A stretch of DNA of 32,622 nucleotides from Akkermansiaceae bacterium UBA5689 (lineage in GTDB: Bacteria; Verrucomicrobiota; Verrucomicrobiia; Verrucomicrobiales; Akkermansiaceae). Shown here one piece after another: positions 8,234 through 17,224 of the stretch; the first letter of the stretch is position 1; every line of letters begins with the position of its first letter. The DNA is taken from contig DIHT01000079.1 of NCBI GenBank assembly GCA_002420305.1, forward strand, positions 1 through 32,622, written 5' to 3'. Below the pieces are notes generated by a model that saw nothing but the letters and a program-made list of their open reading frames with translations, had not been told where the DNA came from and did not search any database. The position numbers were made by a program, and so were the translations under genes.

Positions 8234-10768
8234 ATGGCATCGAACCCGATCACACTTAGCCTCTCCGGCTTCAACCCGAAGGTTTTGCTCTGCGCTATTG
8301 CCTGCCTCGGTGCAGCTGCTAGCGCCGGTGAGACTGCTGATGATCCTAGGAGCGCCTCGGAGACCAAGAACTCTCTCAGGGCAGGAAAGGATTTCTGGTC
8401 GTTCCAGCCCATCACCCACCCCTCTCCTCCTCTCGTTCAGGTGCCCGACTGGCCACAGACCAAAATCGACCACTTCATCCTCGCTGCCCACCACCGCCAC
8501 AACCTCTCTCCGGTGGCCAATGCACCTGCCACTACGCTTCTCAGGCGTATTTACTTCGATCTGATAGGTCTGCCTCCGAGCCCTTCTCAAATCTTGGCCT
8601 TCCTTGAAGCATCCAGAATCAACCGAGAGGAGGCAATCGCGACTGTCATTGACAACCTCCTCTCGAGTCCCAGCTTCGGCGTCAAGTGGGCAAGACACTG
8701 GCTCGATATTGCCCGCTACTCGGAATCCACTGGGGGTGGGCGCACTCTCTTATTTGGTGAAGCATGGAGATACCGTGATTACGTGGTCAACTCCTTCAAT
8801 TCTGACAAACCCTATGACCGCTTCATCCGCGAGCAAATAGCTGGCGATCTGATGAAGAGTGGAACCCTCGAGGAGCAGCAACAGGCTTTGATTGCCACGG
8901 CGTTTCTCCTCCTGGGCCCAACCAATTATGAACTTCAGGACAAGACGGTCCTTGAGATGGACATCATCGATGAGCAACTTGACACTATCGGCAAGACCTT
9001 CATGGGCTTGACCGTAGGCTGCGCCCGCTGCCACGATCACAAATTCGACCCAATCAATTCCGAAGACTACTACGGAATGGCGGGCATTCTAAAGGGAACC
9101 AAGGTCGTGATTCACAGCAACGTGTCTACTTGGAATAAGCGCCCCCTCCCCCTCTCTCCTGAAGACGAACGACTTCATAAAAAGCGAGCAGCCCGCATCA
9201 AGACTCTTCAGCAGGAGATATCGCTCCTCCGCAAAAAGAAGCCGAAGTCCTCTGTCCTGATAAGCTCCCTCAGTGGCATTGTGGTAGACGATGAGAGGGC
9301 CGAGAAAAAAGGAGAGTGGACTCGCTCAACCTCGAATAGCGGATATGTGGCTGCAAACTACCTCCATGATGGAGCCGCCGGCAAAGGAGAGAAAGAAGTC
9401 CGATACAGGGCTAGGGTTCCCGGAGATGGAAAATTTGAAGTCCGCATCTCCTACACCGAAGGAACTAACAGGGATCGCAAAGTCCCTGTGATCGTCCGTC
9501 ACGCCGATGGAGAAAAAATCAACTACGTTGACCAGACCCGCCGCCCTCCTATTGATGGGAGCTTCATCTCACTCGGAACATACGACTTTCTCGCAGGCGA
9601 CTGGGATGTCGTTATTGTTTCCAATAAGGGAACAACGGCGCATGTCATCGCCGATGCGGTGCAGTTAATTCCGGAAGGGGAAGCTCCCAATAGCATCAAG
9701 GCCACCTCTCCAGAGGAGACTGGGCGAACAAAAGAGCAGCTTGCCTTGTTAGAGAGCGAGCTCCAATCCTTAAAGAAAGCAGGAAGCGCTTCTGCGATGG
9801 TGATCGCTGCCGAGGAGGCTCCTGACCCCAGGGATATCCCTATCGCCCTGCGTGGTAACGCTCACGAAGCCGGGCCTAACGCTCCCAGGGGCTTCATCAA
9901 AATTCTTCAAGCGAATCCAATTCCTGTAATAGCTCCAAAATCAAGCGGACGAGCAGAGCTCGCCGATTGGATTGCCAACCCTAAAAATCCCCTCACTGCC
10001 CGGGTGTATGTCAATCGGATCTGGCATCACCTCTTTGGTCGAGGGATCGTGCAGTCAGTGGACAACTTCGGTCAGATGGGCGATTCACCCTCAAACCCTG
10101 AGCTTCTCGACCACCTTTCAACTCTCTTCATCGAAGAAGGCTGGTCCACCAAGGCCCTCATTCGCAACATCATGTTGTCCAGAGTATATCAACTGAGCTC
10201 TTTATCCATGCCTTCCCAAGCGTCGACTGATGTTGAAAATCTCTATCATTGGCGCCAGAACCACCGACGTCTTCAAGCTGAGGCCATTCGGGATTCTATT
10301 CTGTCGGTAAGCGGCACGCTCGATGAAAGACTTGGTGGCAACACCGTGAAACCCGGCACTAAAACAGAGTATGGCTATCAATTTGGCGGGACACGGAGGA
10401 GCATCTATACGCCTGTTTTCCGCAATACACTGCCGGAGATCATGCAGGTTTTTGACTTCGCGGATCCCAACCTAGTAACAGGAGCTAGAACAACCAGCAG
10501 CGTCCCTACTCAGGCACTCTTCATGATGAACAACCCCTTCGTGCAGGAGCAGGCGAAACTCGCCGCGGAACGCCTGCTGAAAGAGCCCCTTTCTGGAGAA
10601 AGCTCTAGAATTGACCATTCCTATCTCCTTGCTCTTGGACGCCCTCCCACTGACCGCGAAGAGCAAATCCTTCTGTCATACCTGCAAACCAATACTAACT
10701 CCAAGGAATCCTGGACACAGATCTTTCAGAGCCTCTTTGCCAGCCTGGACTTCCGGCATCTTCATTAG
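8234..10768 (+). CDS. Exported DUF1549/DUF1553 protein with inserted golvesin/xanthan-lyase-like domain
   Basis: An 844-residue exported protein of a type abundant in Planctomycetes and Verrucomicrobia; its activity is undefined. The signal peptide is at about 10-32. The DUF1549 domain (about 54-290) includes LLRRIYFDLIGLPPSP and the conserved GCARCHDHKFDPI, whose CxxCH (263-267) could bind heme, though a classical cytochrome domain is absent at the N-terminus. Residues about 348-482 (VVDDERAEKKGEWT to HVIADAVQLIPEG) look like the beta-sandwich golvesin/xanthan-lyase module often inserted here. DUF1553 follows (about 572-840) with YVNRIWHHLFGRGIVQS. It is followed after 81 bases by its usual partner, a DUF1501 gene, implying a joint periplasmic role, perhaps in polysaccharide use. 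Confidence 0.9.
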   Translation: MASNPITLSLSGFNPKVLLCAIACLGAAASAGETADDPRSASETKNSLRAGKDFWSFQPITHPSPPLVQVPDWPQTKIDHFILAAHHRHNLSPVANAPATTLLRRIYFDLIGLPPSPSQILAFLEASRINREEAIATVIDNLLSSPSFGVKWARHWLDIARYSESTGGGRTLLFGEAWRYRDYVVNSFNSDKPYDRFIREQIAGDLMKSGTLEEQQQALIATAFLLLGPTNYELQDKTVLEMDIIDEQLDTIGKTFMGLTVGCARCHDHKFDPINSEDYYGMAGILKGTKVVIHSNVSTWNKRPLPLSPEDERLHKKRAARIKTLQQEISLLRKKKPKSSVLISSLSGIVVDDERAEKKGEWTRSTSNSGYVAANYLHDGAAGKGEKEVRYRARVPGDGKFEVRISYTEGTNRDRKVPVIVRHADGEKINYVDQTRRPPIDGSFISLGTYDFLAGDWDVVIVSNKGTTAHVIADAVQLIPEGEAPNSIKATSPEETGRTKEQLALLESELQSLKKAGSASAMVIAAEEAPDPRDIPIALRGNAHEAGPNAPRGFIKILQANPIPVIAPKSSGRAELADWIANPKNPLTARVYVNRIWHHLFGRGIVQSVDNFGQMGDSPSNPELLDHLSTLFIEEGWSTKALIRNIMLSRVYQLSSLSMPSQASTDVENLYHWRQNHRRLQAEAIRDSILSVSGTLDERLGGNTVKPGTKTEYGYQFGGTRRSIYTPVFRNTLPEIMQVFDFADPNLVTGARTTSSVPTQALFMMNNPFVQEQAKLAAERLLKEPLSGESSRIDHSYLLALGRPPTDREEQILLSYLQTNTNSKESWTQIFQSLFASLDFRHLH

Positions 10769-10849
10769 GGCAGACTTGAAGCCGGACAATACAGCCTCTA
10801 TTATTTTCGACCAAGAAGAGGCGCTCTTACTCGAAGCTTCACTCCAACG

Positions 10850-12262
10850 ATGAATATCTCCCGCCGACATGCCCTTCGCGATATGGCCTGCGGATTTGGT
10901 GGCCTCGCGATGGGCGCCCTCGCCCACCAGAAGGCAAGGGCTGACGGCGCAGTTCCTCCCGGCAAAATTCTTCACCATTCCCCCGGGGCCAAGCGCGTTA
11001 TCTTTCTCTTTATGGCTGGAGGTGTCAGCCACGTGGATTCCTACGACTATAAGGAAAACCTCTTCCGGGATGATGGCAAAATGATCCGGTTCGATGATGC
11101 CAGAACGCTGGCAAAGACGCGTAAGATCGTTGAGCACCGGGTAATGAAGCCACTGTGGAACTTCGAGCAATATGGTCAGACCGGACAGCATGTCAGTGAG
11201 CTCTTCCCGCATACTGCCAGGCATGTAGACGACCTTTGCTTCCTGAAGGGGATGCACACCGAGGGAGTTGCCCACGGACCAAGCACTCTGTTTCTTCACA
11301 CCGGCTCGATAAACCTTGTCCGGCCCAGCATGGGCTCGTGGACGAACTACGGGCTAGGAACCGAAAATAACAATCTCCCGGGTTTCGTCAGCATTGGCCC
11401 CGCGATGGGCAATGGTGGACCGCGTAATTTCAGTAATGCCTTCTTGCCCGCAGCATACCAGGGAACTCCTGTGGGAAGAGCTGGCATTCCAGCAAAGGAG
11501 GCAACAATCAGGAATCTCGTCGACTTTCAAAACAACCCAACACAACAGCGAGACCAATACGAACTCCTGCGCCAATTGAACGCTGAACAGGCAGAGCGAA
11601 TGCCGGGAGATGACAAGCTTGAAGCTGTCATCAGCTCCTTTGAATTGGCCTGGCGGATGCAGAATAATGCTCCCGACATCCTTGATCTTTCTCGGGAAAG
11701 CCCCTCCACTCTCGAAATGTATGGTATCGGTGAAAAACACACCGATAATTTTGGACAATACTGTCTCCGAGCCCGCCGGCTCAGCGAGGCTGGAGTCCGT
11801 TATATACAGGTCAACTACACCGACAACTCCAACAACCCTGCGTGGGATCAGCATTCCAATATGCCCAAGCATATCGAACATGCACGTGCGACAGACAAAC
11901 CGGTCGCAGGGCTTCTTGAAGACCTCAAGCGCCGCGGCCTCCTGGAGGATACCATCGTCTGGTGGGGAAGTGAATTCGGGCGCACTCCTTACGCTCAGAA
12001 TAAAGGAACAGGCAGAGACCATAATCCGGACGGGTTCACGGTCTGGCTGGCTGGCGGAGGGTTCAAACCCGGCATATCATACGGACAAACTGACAGCCAC
12101 GGTCATCACGCCGTTGAGGAACAGGTTCACATGCATGATCTCCACGCCACCATCCTGCACCAGCTTGGACTTGATCATAAGAAGCTCACCTACCGCTACG
12201 ATGGCCGCGACTTCCGCCTTACCGACATCTTCGGACGCGTTGTCAGAGAAATCCTTTCCTAA
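10850..12262 (+). CDS. Tat-exported DUF1501 protein
   Basis: A 470-residue protein with a twin-arginine signal (NISRRHALRDMACGFGG) followed by a hydrophobic stretch and an ARA cleavage region at about 31. The mature part is DUF1501, a relative of the alkaline phosphatase/sulfatase superfamily. Visible features are AKRVIFLFMAGGVSHVDSYD near the start, LLEDLKRRGLLEDTIVWWGS, SEFGRTPYAQ, GRDHNPDGFTVWLAGGG and SHGHHAVEEQVHMHDLHAT, which hold the Asp and His expected of a metal site. Tat export implies folding, probably with metal, before transport. The substrate is unknown. It is the second gene of the pair with the upstream DUF1549/DUF1553 protein and ends before a strong terminator. Confidence 0.92.
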   Translation: MNISRRHALRDMACGFGGLAMGALAHQKARADGAVPPGKILHHSPGAKRVIFLFMAGGVSHVDSYDYKENLFRDDGKMIRFDDARTLAKTRKIVEHRVMKPLWNFEQYGQTGQHVSELFPHTARHVDDLCFLKGMHTEGVAHGPSTLFLHTGSINLVRPSMGSWTNYGLGTENNNLPGFVSIGPAMGNGGPRNFSNAFLPAAYQGTPVGRAGIPAKEATIRNLVDFQNNPTQQRDQYELLRQLNAEQAERMPGDDKLEAVISSFELAWRMQNNAPDILDLSRESPSTLEMYGIGEKHTDNFGQYCLRARRLSEAGVRYIQVNYTDNSNNPAWDQHSNMPKHIEHARATDKPVAGLLEDLKRRGLLEDTIVWWGSEFGRTPYAQNKGTGRDHNPDGFTVWLAGGGFKPGISYGQTDSHGHHAVEEQVHMHDLHATILHQLGLDHKKLTYRYDGRDFRLTDIFGRVVREILS

Positions 12263-12324
12263 TCTGTGCCACCCCCAGAATCAGCTGTTTTAACGGGCGC
12301 TTCTTTCGCGATGCCTGATCAAAT

Positions 12325-12353
12325 AAAAAGCCGGGCGCATTGGCCCGGCTTTT
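12325..12353 (+). terminator. Bidirectional rho-independent terminator
   Basis: AAAAA, then GCCGGGC (12330-12336), loop GCATTG, GCCCGGC (12343-12349), then TTTT. The flanking A and T runs make it work on both strands. It lies between the convergent DUF1501 (+) and Gfo/Idh/MocA (-) genes. Confidence 0.85.
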
Positions 12354-12374
12354 CGATTGAAACTCTGCCTCGGC

Positions 12375-13664
12375 TTAAATCACTTTGGTAACTCCGGGCT
12401 CAGGGCAAGGGTAAAGACCAGTTTCAGGATCCATTTTGGGACCAGGATCTGCATCCCATGCATAATTTTTCGGCATGATACTGATCTCAGAGTTGAGAGC
12501 CTCATCCCACTTCAATTCCTTTCCGGAATAGGTAGCCATTCGCCCAATGATCGAAGTCATCGTGCTTTCCGCCGTATAGTACGCGTTGTTGATTGGCTTA
12601 TCCTCCCTGATGTGGCGGTGCAACTCGTCATGCTCTACCTGGTAGGGGTTCTTTGATTTCTCGTTCAGCTTCCAGATAATCTTGCCGTCGTTGTCAGTGA
12701 TCCTCCCCGGGTAGGCGCGGCCCTTTTCCCCGATGATGACTTCCGTGACTCGGTTCATGCACCCTCTCTGGTGGCGGCATTGGGAGTTGGTATAACCTCC
12801 GCCCTCATATTGAAGCTCCACAAAGTGGTGATCGAAGATCTCTCCAAAGTCGGGCCCGATCCTCTGCTGCCTTCCCCCCATTCCCTGTGCAACTGTGGGA
12901 TGCCCTCCCATGAACCAGTTGGCCACATCCAGATTGTGGACATGCTGCTCACAGATGTGATCGCCGCAGAGCCAGTTAAAGTAGTACCAGTTTCTCATCT
13001 GATATTCCATCTCAGACTGCTCCTTTTTCCTCGGACGAACCCATACTCCACCACCATTCCAGTAGACCTGACTACCAAGCACCTTACCAATTCGTCCTTC
13101 CATCACCTCCTGATGCGTCGCCGTATACGATTTTTGATAGCGACGCTGAAGACCACAGACCACCTTGAGCTTTTTGGCATCGGCCTCTTTGGCAGCCGCC
13201 AGCACTCTTCGGATCCCTGCCGCGTCAGTGGCAACCGGCTTCTCCATGAAGACGTGTTTACCTCTTGAAACGGCATACTCAAACATCTCAGGACGAAATC
13301 CGGGAGGCGTTGTCAAAATGACCATGTCCGCAAACTCGATGGCCTTCTTGTAAGCATCGAACCCATGGAACATTCGCTCTGCGGGAACATCGACCTTCTC
13401 TTTGAAGCGACCCTTGATATTGTTAATGACCCCCTGTGTCTTATCAGGAAAGGCATCGGCCACGGCGACAAGCTTCGCACCCTCAACATTCAGGGTTTGA
13501 GAAACCGCACCTGTTCCCCGTCCTCCGCAACCAACGAGGGCTACCTTGATTTCACTTTTACCCTCGACCTGCGCATAAGCAGCAACAGGCAATGACGTAG
13601 CAGCTGCCGCTACCCCGCTCGTTTTGAGGAACTTCCTCCGGTCAGATTGAATGGAATCTTCCAT
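12375..13664 (-). CDS. Tat-exported Gfo/Idh/MocA family oxidoreductase
   Basis: A 429-residue NAD(P)-dependent sugar or polyol oxidoreductase. The twin-arginine signal SDRRKFLKTSGVAAA is at about residues 7-21, followed by a hydrophobic segment and an A-Y-A cleavage region near 31. The Rossmann motif is VALVGCGGRGTGA (41-53) and the family EKP motif is at 140-142. HICEQHVHNLDVANWFMGG (234-252) supplies the catalytic His/Asp region. PVC bacteria carry many such Tat-exported members, which are thought to bind the cofactor in the cytoplasm before transport. No Shine-Dalgarno sequence precedes the ATG. A TATAAT (13673-13668) ends only 3 bases before the start, too close to be a normal -10 box. 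The gene stands alone. Confidence 0.92.
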   Translation of the reverse strand: MEDSIQSDRRKFLKTSGVAAAATSLPVAAYAQVEGKSEIKVALVGCGGRGTGAVSQTLNVEGAKLVAVADAFPDKTQGVINNIKGRFKEKVDVPAERMFHGFDAYKKAIEFADMVILTTPPGFRPEMFEYAVSRGKHVFMEKPVATDAAGIRRVLAAAKEADAKKLKVVCGLQRRYQKSYTATHQEVMEGRIGKVLGSQVYWNGGGVWVRPRKKEQSEMEYQMRNWYYFNWLCGDHICEQHVHNLDVANWFMGGHPTVAQGMGGRQQRIGPDFGEIFDHHFVELQYEGGGYTNSQCRHQRGCMNRVTEVIIGEKGRAYPGRITDNDGKIIWKLNEKSKNPYQVEHDELHRHIREDKPINNAYYTAESTMTSIIGRMATYSGKELKWDEALNSEISIMPKNYAWDADPGPKMDPETGLYPCPEPGVTKVI

Positions 13665-14034
13665 GATATTATATTGTGTAGTGTCGGCTAGGAACCTTCT
13701 GCTTAGGAGGTCCCTTAACTGGTTCAGGCCAGAGAATCGCGCGGGCGCACCACTCCCTGAAACCGAGTATAGGTGATCCTTTAAAAACGATTCTTGAAAG
13801 CCTTTTCTCTCATGAAACTACCCGAAACCCTAAAAAAGAGAAGCCGATGGGAGATCTCTCATTCGGGACCTGTGATATAACCGGTTCTCCCACGTGAGCA
13901 TGCCAACGGATAACGACTTAAACCGCGGAAAAGGCGGGCTTAATCAGCCTCAAAGCAGGTAAAACCATCCTTAGAACTCCGGATGGCATCTTCTTTCTTT
14001 GACCAACGCCACTAAGGGGGTTAGGGAAACAACC
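13665..14034. other. 370-base non-coding interval
   Basis: It separates two divergent genes, so it should carry both promoters. I find no convincing gene or RNA. CCATCC (13965-13970) and GGATGG (13981-13986) form a 6-base inverted repeat with a 10-base loop before a pyrimidine-rich run, just upstream of the 14035 gene. Nothing else stands out. Confidence 0.4.
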
Positions 14035-14550
14035 GTGAAGACTTTCAAGCTCCTCGCTGTCGCATCAACGCTCCTCAGTCTATGCCCCGCTCTCGCCGAT
14101 GAATTCAAGGTTGCTGGCCTGACCTTCAACGGACCCGAGCAATTCGTCTCAGTCAAACCAAGCTCCTTCATGCGCAAGGCTCAGCTCAAGGTGGGTGTCG
14201 ATGCCGCCGAAGGCCAAATCGTTTTCTTTCACTTTGGCCCTCAAGGCGGGGGCGGCCTCCAAGCCAACATAGATCGCTGGTACGGTCAGTTCACAGAACC
14301 GAAGAAAGACATCAACGCTAAGACGGAAAAATCGAAGGCGGGTGAAGCAGCCGTGACCTTCGTTTCCGCTGAGGGCACATTCAAGGCAGGACCACCTCGT
14401 GGCCCAATTGAGGAGAAGCCGGGATACGCTCTTCTCGGAGCAATCATCGAGAGCAAACAGGGTGCGATCTTTGCCAAGTTTACCGGCCCCAAGGCAACTA
14501 TTTCAGCTCAAGCGGCCGCCTTCAAAAAAATGATCACCGAGGCAAAGTAG
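14035..14550 (+). CDS. Small exported conserved hypothetical protein
   Basis: A 171-residue protein with a signal peptide (KTFKLLAVASTLLSLCPALA, cleaved near residue 22). The mature part resembles, from memory, a family of hypothetical proteins common in Planctomycetes and Verrucomicrobia. Its conserved-looking blocks are KPSSFMRKAQLKV, IVFFHFGPQGGGGLQANIDRW and YGQF, followed by a Lys-rich linker, then GYALLGAIIE and FAKFTGPKATI near the end. No function is established; it is probably a periplasmic beta-rich domain. GTG 14035 is chosen because AGGG lies 8-9 bases upstream, one of the few Shine-Dalgarno-like sites in the window, and because it places the signal peptide at the N-terminus. It is a single gene. 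Confidence 0.75.
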   Translation: MKTFKLLAVASTLLSLCPALADEFKVAGLTFNGPEQFVSVKPSSFMRKAQLKVGVDAAEGQIVFFHFGPQGGGGLQANIDRWYGQFTEPKKDINAKTEKSKAGEAAVTFVSAEGTFKAGPPRGPIEEKPGYALLGAIIESKQGAIFAKFTGPKATISAQAAAFKKMITEAK

Positions 14551-14592
14551 GCATCCCTCGGCTCATCATTTAATTGGACCCTTTCCCCATCA

Positions 14593-14623
14593 GCCGCTGA
14601 GCGGCATCTGAGCTGCTTTTCTT
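14593..14623 (+). terminator. Possible terminator after the small exported protein
   Basis: GCCGC-TGA-GCGGC (14593-14605) is a compact hairpin, with a TTTTCTT run at 14617-14623. The 11-base gap between them weakens the case. Confidence 0.3.
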
Positions 14624-14719
14624 CCCGTGAACTGAGAACCTCGATCCGAGGCTAGGAATTTCGTGAACCTGCGACCCCGCCGAGGGGATCGATCTCCTGA
14701 CTTCAGGCGAGGCATTCCG

Positions 14720-14749
14720 AAAACCTGGTATCACGTGGATGGACCAGGT
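14720..14749 (-). terminator. asnS: Probable asnS terminator
   Basis: Read on the minus strand, ACCTGGT (14749-14743), a 13-base loop and ACCAGGT (14729-14723) are followed by TTT. It begins about 24 bases after the asnS stop. A 14-base perfect palindrome, TCTTGGCGCCAAGA (14751-14764), lies between the two and could form a second structure. Confidence 0.45.
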
Positions 14750-14772
14750 CTCTTGGCGCCAAGACCCTGTTA

Positions 14773-16128
14773 TCAAGGCCCACAAGCACCAGGCGTCCGC
14801 GGAAAGGGAATCACATCTCTGATGTTCTGGACACCAGTGACCATCATCAACATTCGTTCAAAACCTAGCCCAAACCCTGCGTGGGGAACGCTTCCGAATT
14901 TCCTCAGGTCGAGATACCACTGGTAATCCTCCTCACTGAGGCCTTCAGACCTCATGTTATCTTGAAGCACTTCAAGACGCTCTTCCCGCTGGCTACCGCC
15001 TATGATCTCTCCGATTCCCGGCACCAGAACATCCATTGCTGCTACGGTCTTCTGGTCATCATTCCGTCTCATGTAGAAGGGCTTAATTGTTTCCGGATAG
15101 TCAAAAACCGTCACCGGTGATTTGCAATATTCCTCGGTAAGATAGCGCTCATGCTCGGACTGAAGATTCTCGCCCCATGCCACAGGATACTCGAAGTCGT
15201 GCCCGGAGTCCTCAAGAACCCTGACTGCGTCCGTATAGCTAATCCGAGCGAATGGCCGCTCCACGATCATCCTCAACCTCGGCTCCAACTCCTTATCCAC
15301 AAATTTTGAAAAGAGTCCGAAGTCATCTCCAGGGCCATCCAGAATTTCCTGTGTGAGCTCCTTAACGAAAGATTCTGCGAGATCCATGTCGCCCTCAAGA
15401 TTGCAGAAGGCCATCTCCGGCTCTATCATCCAGAACTCAGACGCGTGACGGGAGGTATGAGAATTCTCCGCGCGAAAGGTTGGCCCAAATGTATAAATAT
15501 TACTCAACGCACAGGCAAATGTCTCCCCCTCAAGCTGCCCACTCACCGTGAGGTGAGCAGGCTTCCCAAAAAAATGTTCACCGTCCTGAAGATCTGCGCC
15601 GTCCGTGTTTACTTTGAACATCTCCCCCGCTCCCTCGCAGTCATTGGCCGTGATGATTGGCGTATGGACGTAGACAAAGCCTCGCTTTTCGAAAAAGTGA
15701 TGCACGGCAAGCGCGAGGCGGCTTCGGGTCCGGAACACCGCTCCGAAAAGGTTTGTTCGAGGCCTGAGATGGGCGATCTCCCGAAGAAACTCTGGACCAT
15801 GTCGTTTTTTCTGCAGGGGGTAATCCTCTGGCGCGCCCCCCATCAGCTCTAACGCTGTTGCCTGCAATTCCCAGCTCTGGCCCTCCCCGGGTGAGGTTAC
15901 CAGATTTCCCTCAACTCTGATTGCCGACCCTGTCGACATCATCTGGATATCCTCGTAGCCATTCACTCCAGCATCAGCGATCACCTGCAAACCAGCGAGA
16001 CAACTACCATCATTGACCTCAAGAAAGGAGAAATCCTTGGAATCGCGCCGGGTGCGCACCCATCCGGCGACGCTGACACCCTCAGCCGCTTCCACCCGGT
16101 TGAGTACTTCTTTCACGGACGTCCGCAT
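14773..16128 (-). CDS. asnS: Asparaginyl-tRNA synthetase
   Basis: A 451-residue class IIb enzyme that charges tRNA-Asn with asparagine in the cytoplasm. The N-terminal OB-fold anticodon-binding domain has VAGWVRTRRDSKDFSFLEVN. The catalytic core shows motif 2, FRAENSHTSRHASEFWMIEP (about 218-237), and motif 3, GFGLGFERMLMMVTGVQNIR, near the C-terminus. The core pattern is that of AsnRS rather than AspRS. ATG 16128 fits the family N-terminus, though its AGAGGGG sits only one base upstream; a TTG at 16161 would add 11 residues and has no ribosome site. It lies downstream of the LolA-like gene on the same strand and probably shares its transcript. Confidence 0.94.
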   Translation of the reverse strand: MRTSVKEVLNRVEAAEGVSVAGWVRTRRDSKDFSFLEVNDGSCLAGLQVIADAGVNGYEDIQMMSTGSAIRVEGNLVTSPGEGQSWELQATALELMGGAPEDYPLQKKRHGPEFLREIAHLRPRTNLFGAVFRTRSRLALAVHHFFEKRGFVYVHTPIITANDCEGAGEMFKVNTDGADLQDGEHFFGKPAHLTVSGQLEGETFACALSNIYTFGPTFRAENSHTSRHASEFWMIEPEMAFCNLEGDMDLAESFVKELTQEILDGPGDDFGLFSKFVDKELEPRLRMIVERPFARISYTDAVRVLEDSGHDFEYPVAWGENLQSEHERYLTEEYCKSPVTVFDYPETIKPFYMRRNDDQKTVAAMDVLVPGIGEIIGGSQREERLEVLQDNMRSEGLSEEDYQWYLDLRKFGSVPHAGFGLGFERMLMMVTGVQNIRDVIPFPRTPGACGP

Positions 16129-16242
16129 GCCCCTCTTTACGACGAACGAGCGGGGCTGCAACGAAGAATTCGAATGGCACTACGATTCATATCCCCACCG
16201 ACGGAGCGCGAATCACTCCCTTCTAAATTCTAGCAGTAGCCC

Positions 16243-16980
16243 TTACCTCAATCCACCGGGCCGGGGAGCTCGTGCTTTCGGCTTATCAAACTCGAGATAA
16301 GTCATCCCGACTACTCTGTTCTGAACCGGGTCTACACTGTCGACTCGCATCCTCCTCAGAGTGTAAGAATCTCCCACCTTCATCACATCCGTGACCGCGA
16401 ACCTTTTCAAAGGCTTCCCTCCCTTATCATAGCCAACCACCTGCATCAGAGCCTGCGACTTCTTATGAACCCAGACTCGCACCTGAACGTAGCGCCCTGT
16501 CTGCGTGGGGTTGACGAGACGAACTACCCAACAGTCCTGCCCCTTGACCTTTTCCAAGCCGTCAACCTGACCCCCAGGCCAGTAGAGAAATCGCATCGCC
16601 AAGTCTTCGTAGGATAAATCTGTTTTCTCGATCGGCTCCCCTAGCTTCTCCTCAGGAAATCTAACAGTTTTTCCATCTGCCAACTCGAAGAGGTCATAAC
16701 GGTTTTCCCCGAGACGCATGTGAAAGCGAATGTCCTTTCCCTTATTTGGTCGCGTGTAGCTCAATTGAATATCCTGACCTCTCAGATAGAGACCGACTGG
16801 GAACTTGGTCTCTCCTTTCCGTATATACCCCTTTAAATCCTGATGCTGTAACGTCGTTACAAATCTGGCGGTCTTCAGCAAGGCATCAGCATTGGGGGCT
16901 CCCTCCTGTGCACCGACGGGAACTGCACTAAGCGCAAAAACGCAAACAAATAAGAACGCAGACCAAGGTGCCGAAGTCAT
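16243..16980 (-). CDS. Exported LolA-like outer-membrane lipoprotein-sorting protein
   Basis: A 245-residue periplasmic protein with a signal peptide (about 1-24, cleavage near VGAQ). The mature part resembles the LolA/LolB-like fold annotated as outer-membrane lipoprotein-sorting protein (PF17131 type). It has beta-strand-rich segments such as ELADGKTVRFPEEKLGEP, TDLSYEDLAMRFLYWP (a typical block), KVKGQDCWVVRLVNP and RVWVHKKSQALMQVVGYD. LolA-type proteins carry lipids or lipoproteins across the periplasm, but most members of this branch are untested. The tail is basic and proline-rich. It starts opposite the divergent gene at 17225 and lies 114 bases upstream of asnS. Confidence 0.8.
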   Translation of the reverse strand: MTSAPWSAFLFVCVFALSAVPVGAQEGAPNADALLKTARFVTTLQHQDLKGYIRKGETKFPVGLYLRGQDIQLSYTRPNKGKDIRFHMRLGENRYDLFELADGKTVRFPEEKLGEPIEKTDLSYEDLAMRFLYWPGGQVDGLEKVKGQDCWVVRLVNPTQTGRYVQVRVWVHKKSQALMQVVGYDKGGKPLKRFAVTDVMKVGDSYTLRRMRVDSVDPVQNRVVGMTYLEFDKPKARAPRPGGLR

Positions 16981-17014
16981 GGGGGAATATCGCAGTGACC
17001 TCTCTAAGACGCAA

Positions 17015-17040
17015 GAGTGGCTTCTTTATTCAATCCACTC
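17015..17040 (+). repeat. Inverted repeat in divergent promoter region
   Basis: GAGTGG (17015-17020) and CCACTC (17035-17040) are separated by 14 AT-rich bases, 35 bases upstream of the LolA-like start. Possible operator. The surrounding 244 bases between the divergent genes are AT-rich and hold no gene that I can see. Confidence 0.3.
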
Positions 17041-17224
17041 GTTTTATTAATCAACACCATCTTTCACGAATCAGTGTCCATATTTTTGAGAGTATCAATG
17101 GAGTTTCTGTTAATAAGCGGCGGGTTGTTCACGATTGGAGAAAATTTTTACGCCGGGAGCGTATTGCTGCTTGCGGCCTGATCGCCGAGGGGACTTGGAT
17201 AGCCCAGCATCTCCTGCATCTGTC

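Noticed and set aside
9021..9035. CARCH motif as proof of a cytochrome c
   Set aside because: The motif is a fixed part of DUF1549 and no distal methionine or cytochrome fold is visible, so heme binding is left open.
13668..13673. TATAAT on the minus strand just before the Gfo/Idh/MocA start
   Set aside because: It would place the transcription start inside the start codon, and there is no -35 box at the right distance.
17101..17112. 12-base sequence GAGTTTCTGTTA shared with 21457-21468
   Set aside because: Several identical 12-mers are expected by chance in a window this size, and only one copy is part of a palindrome.
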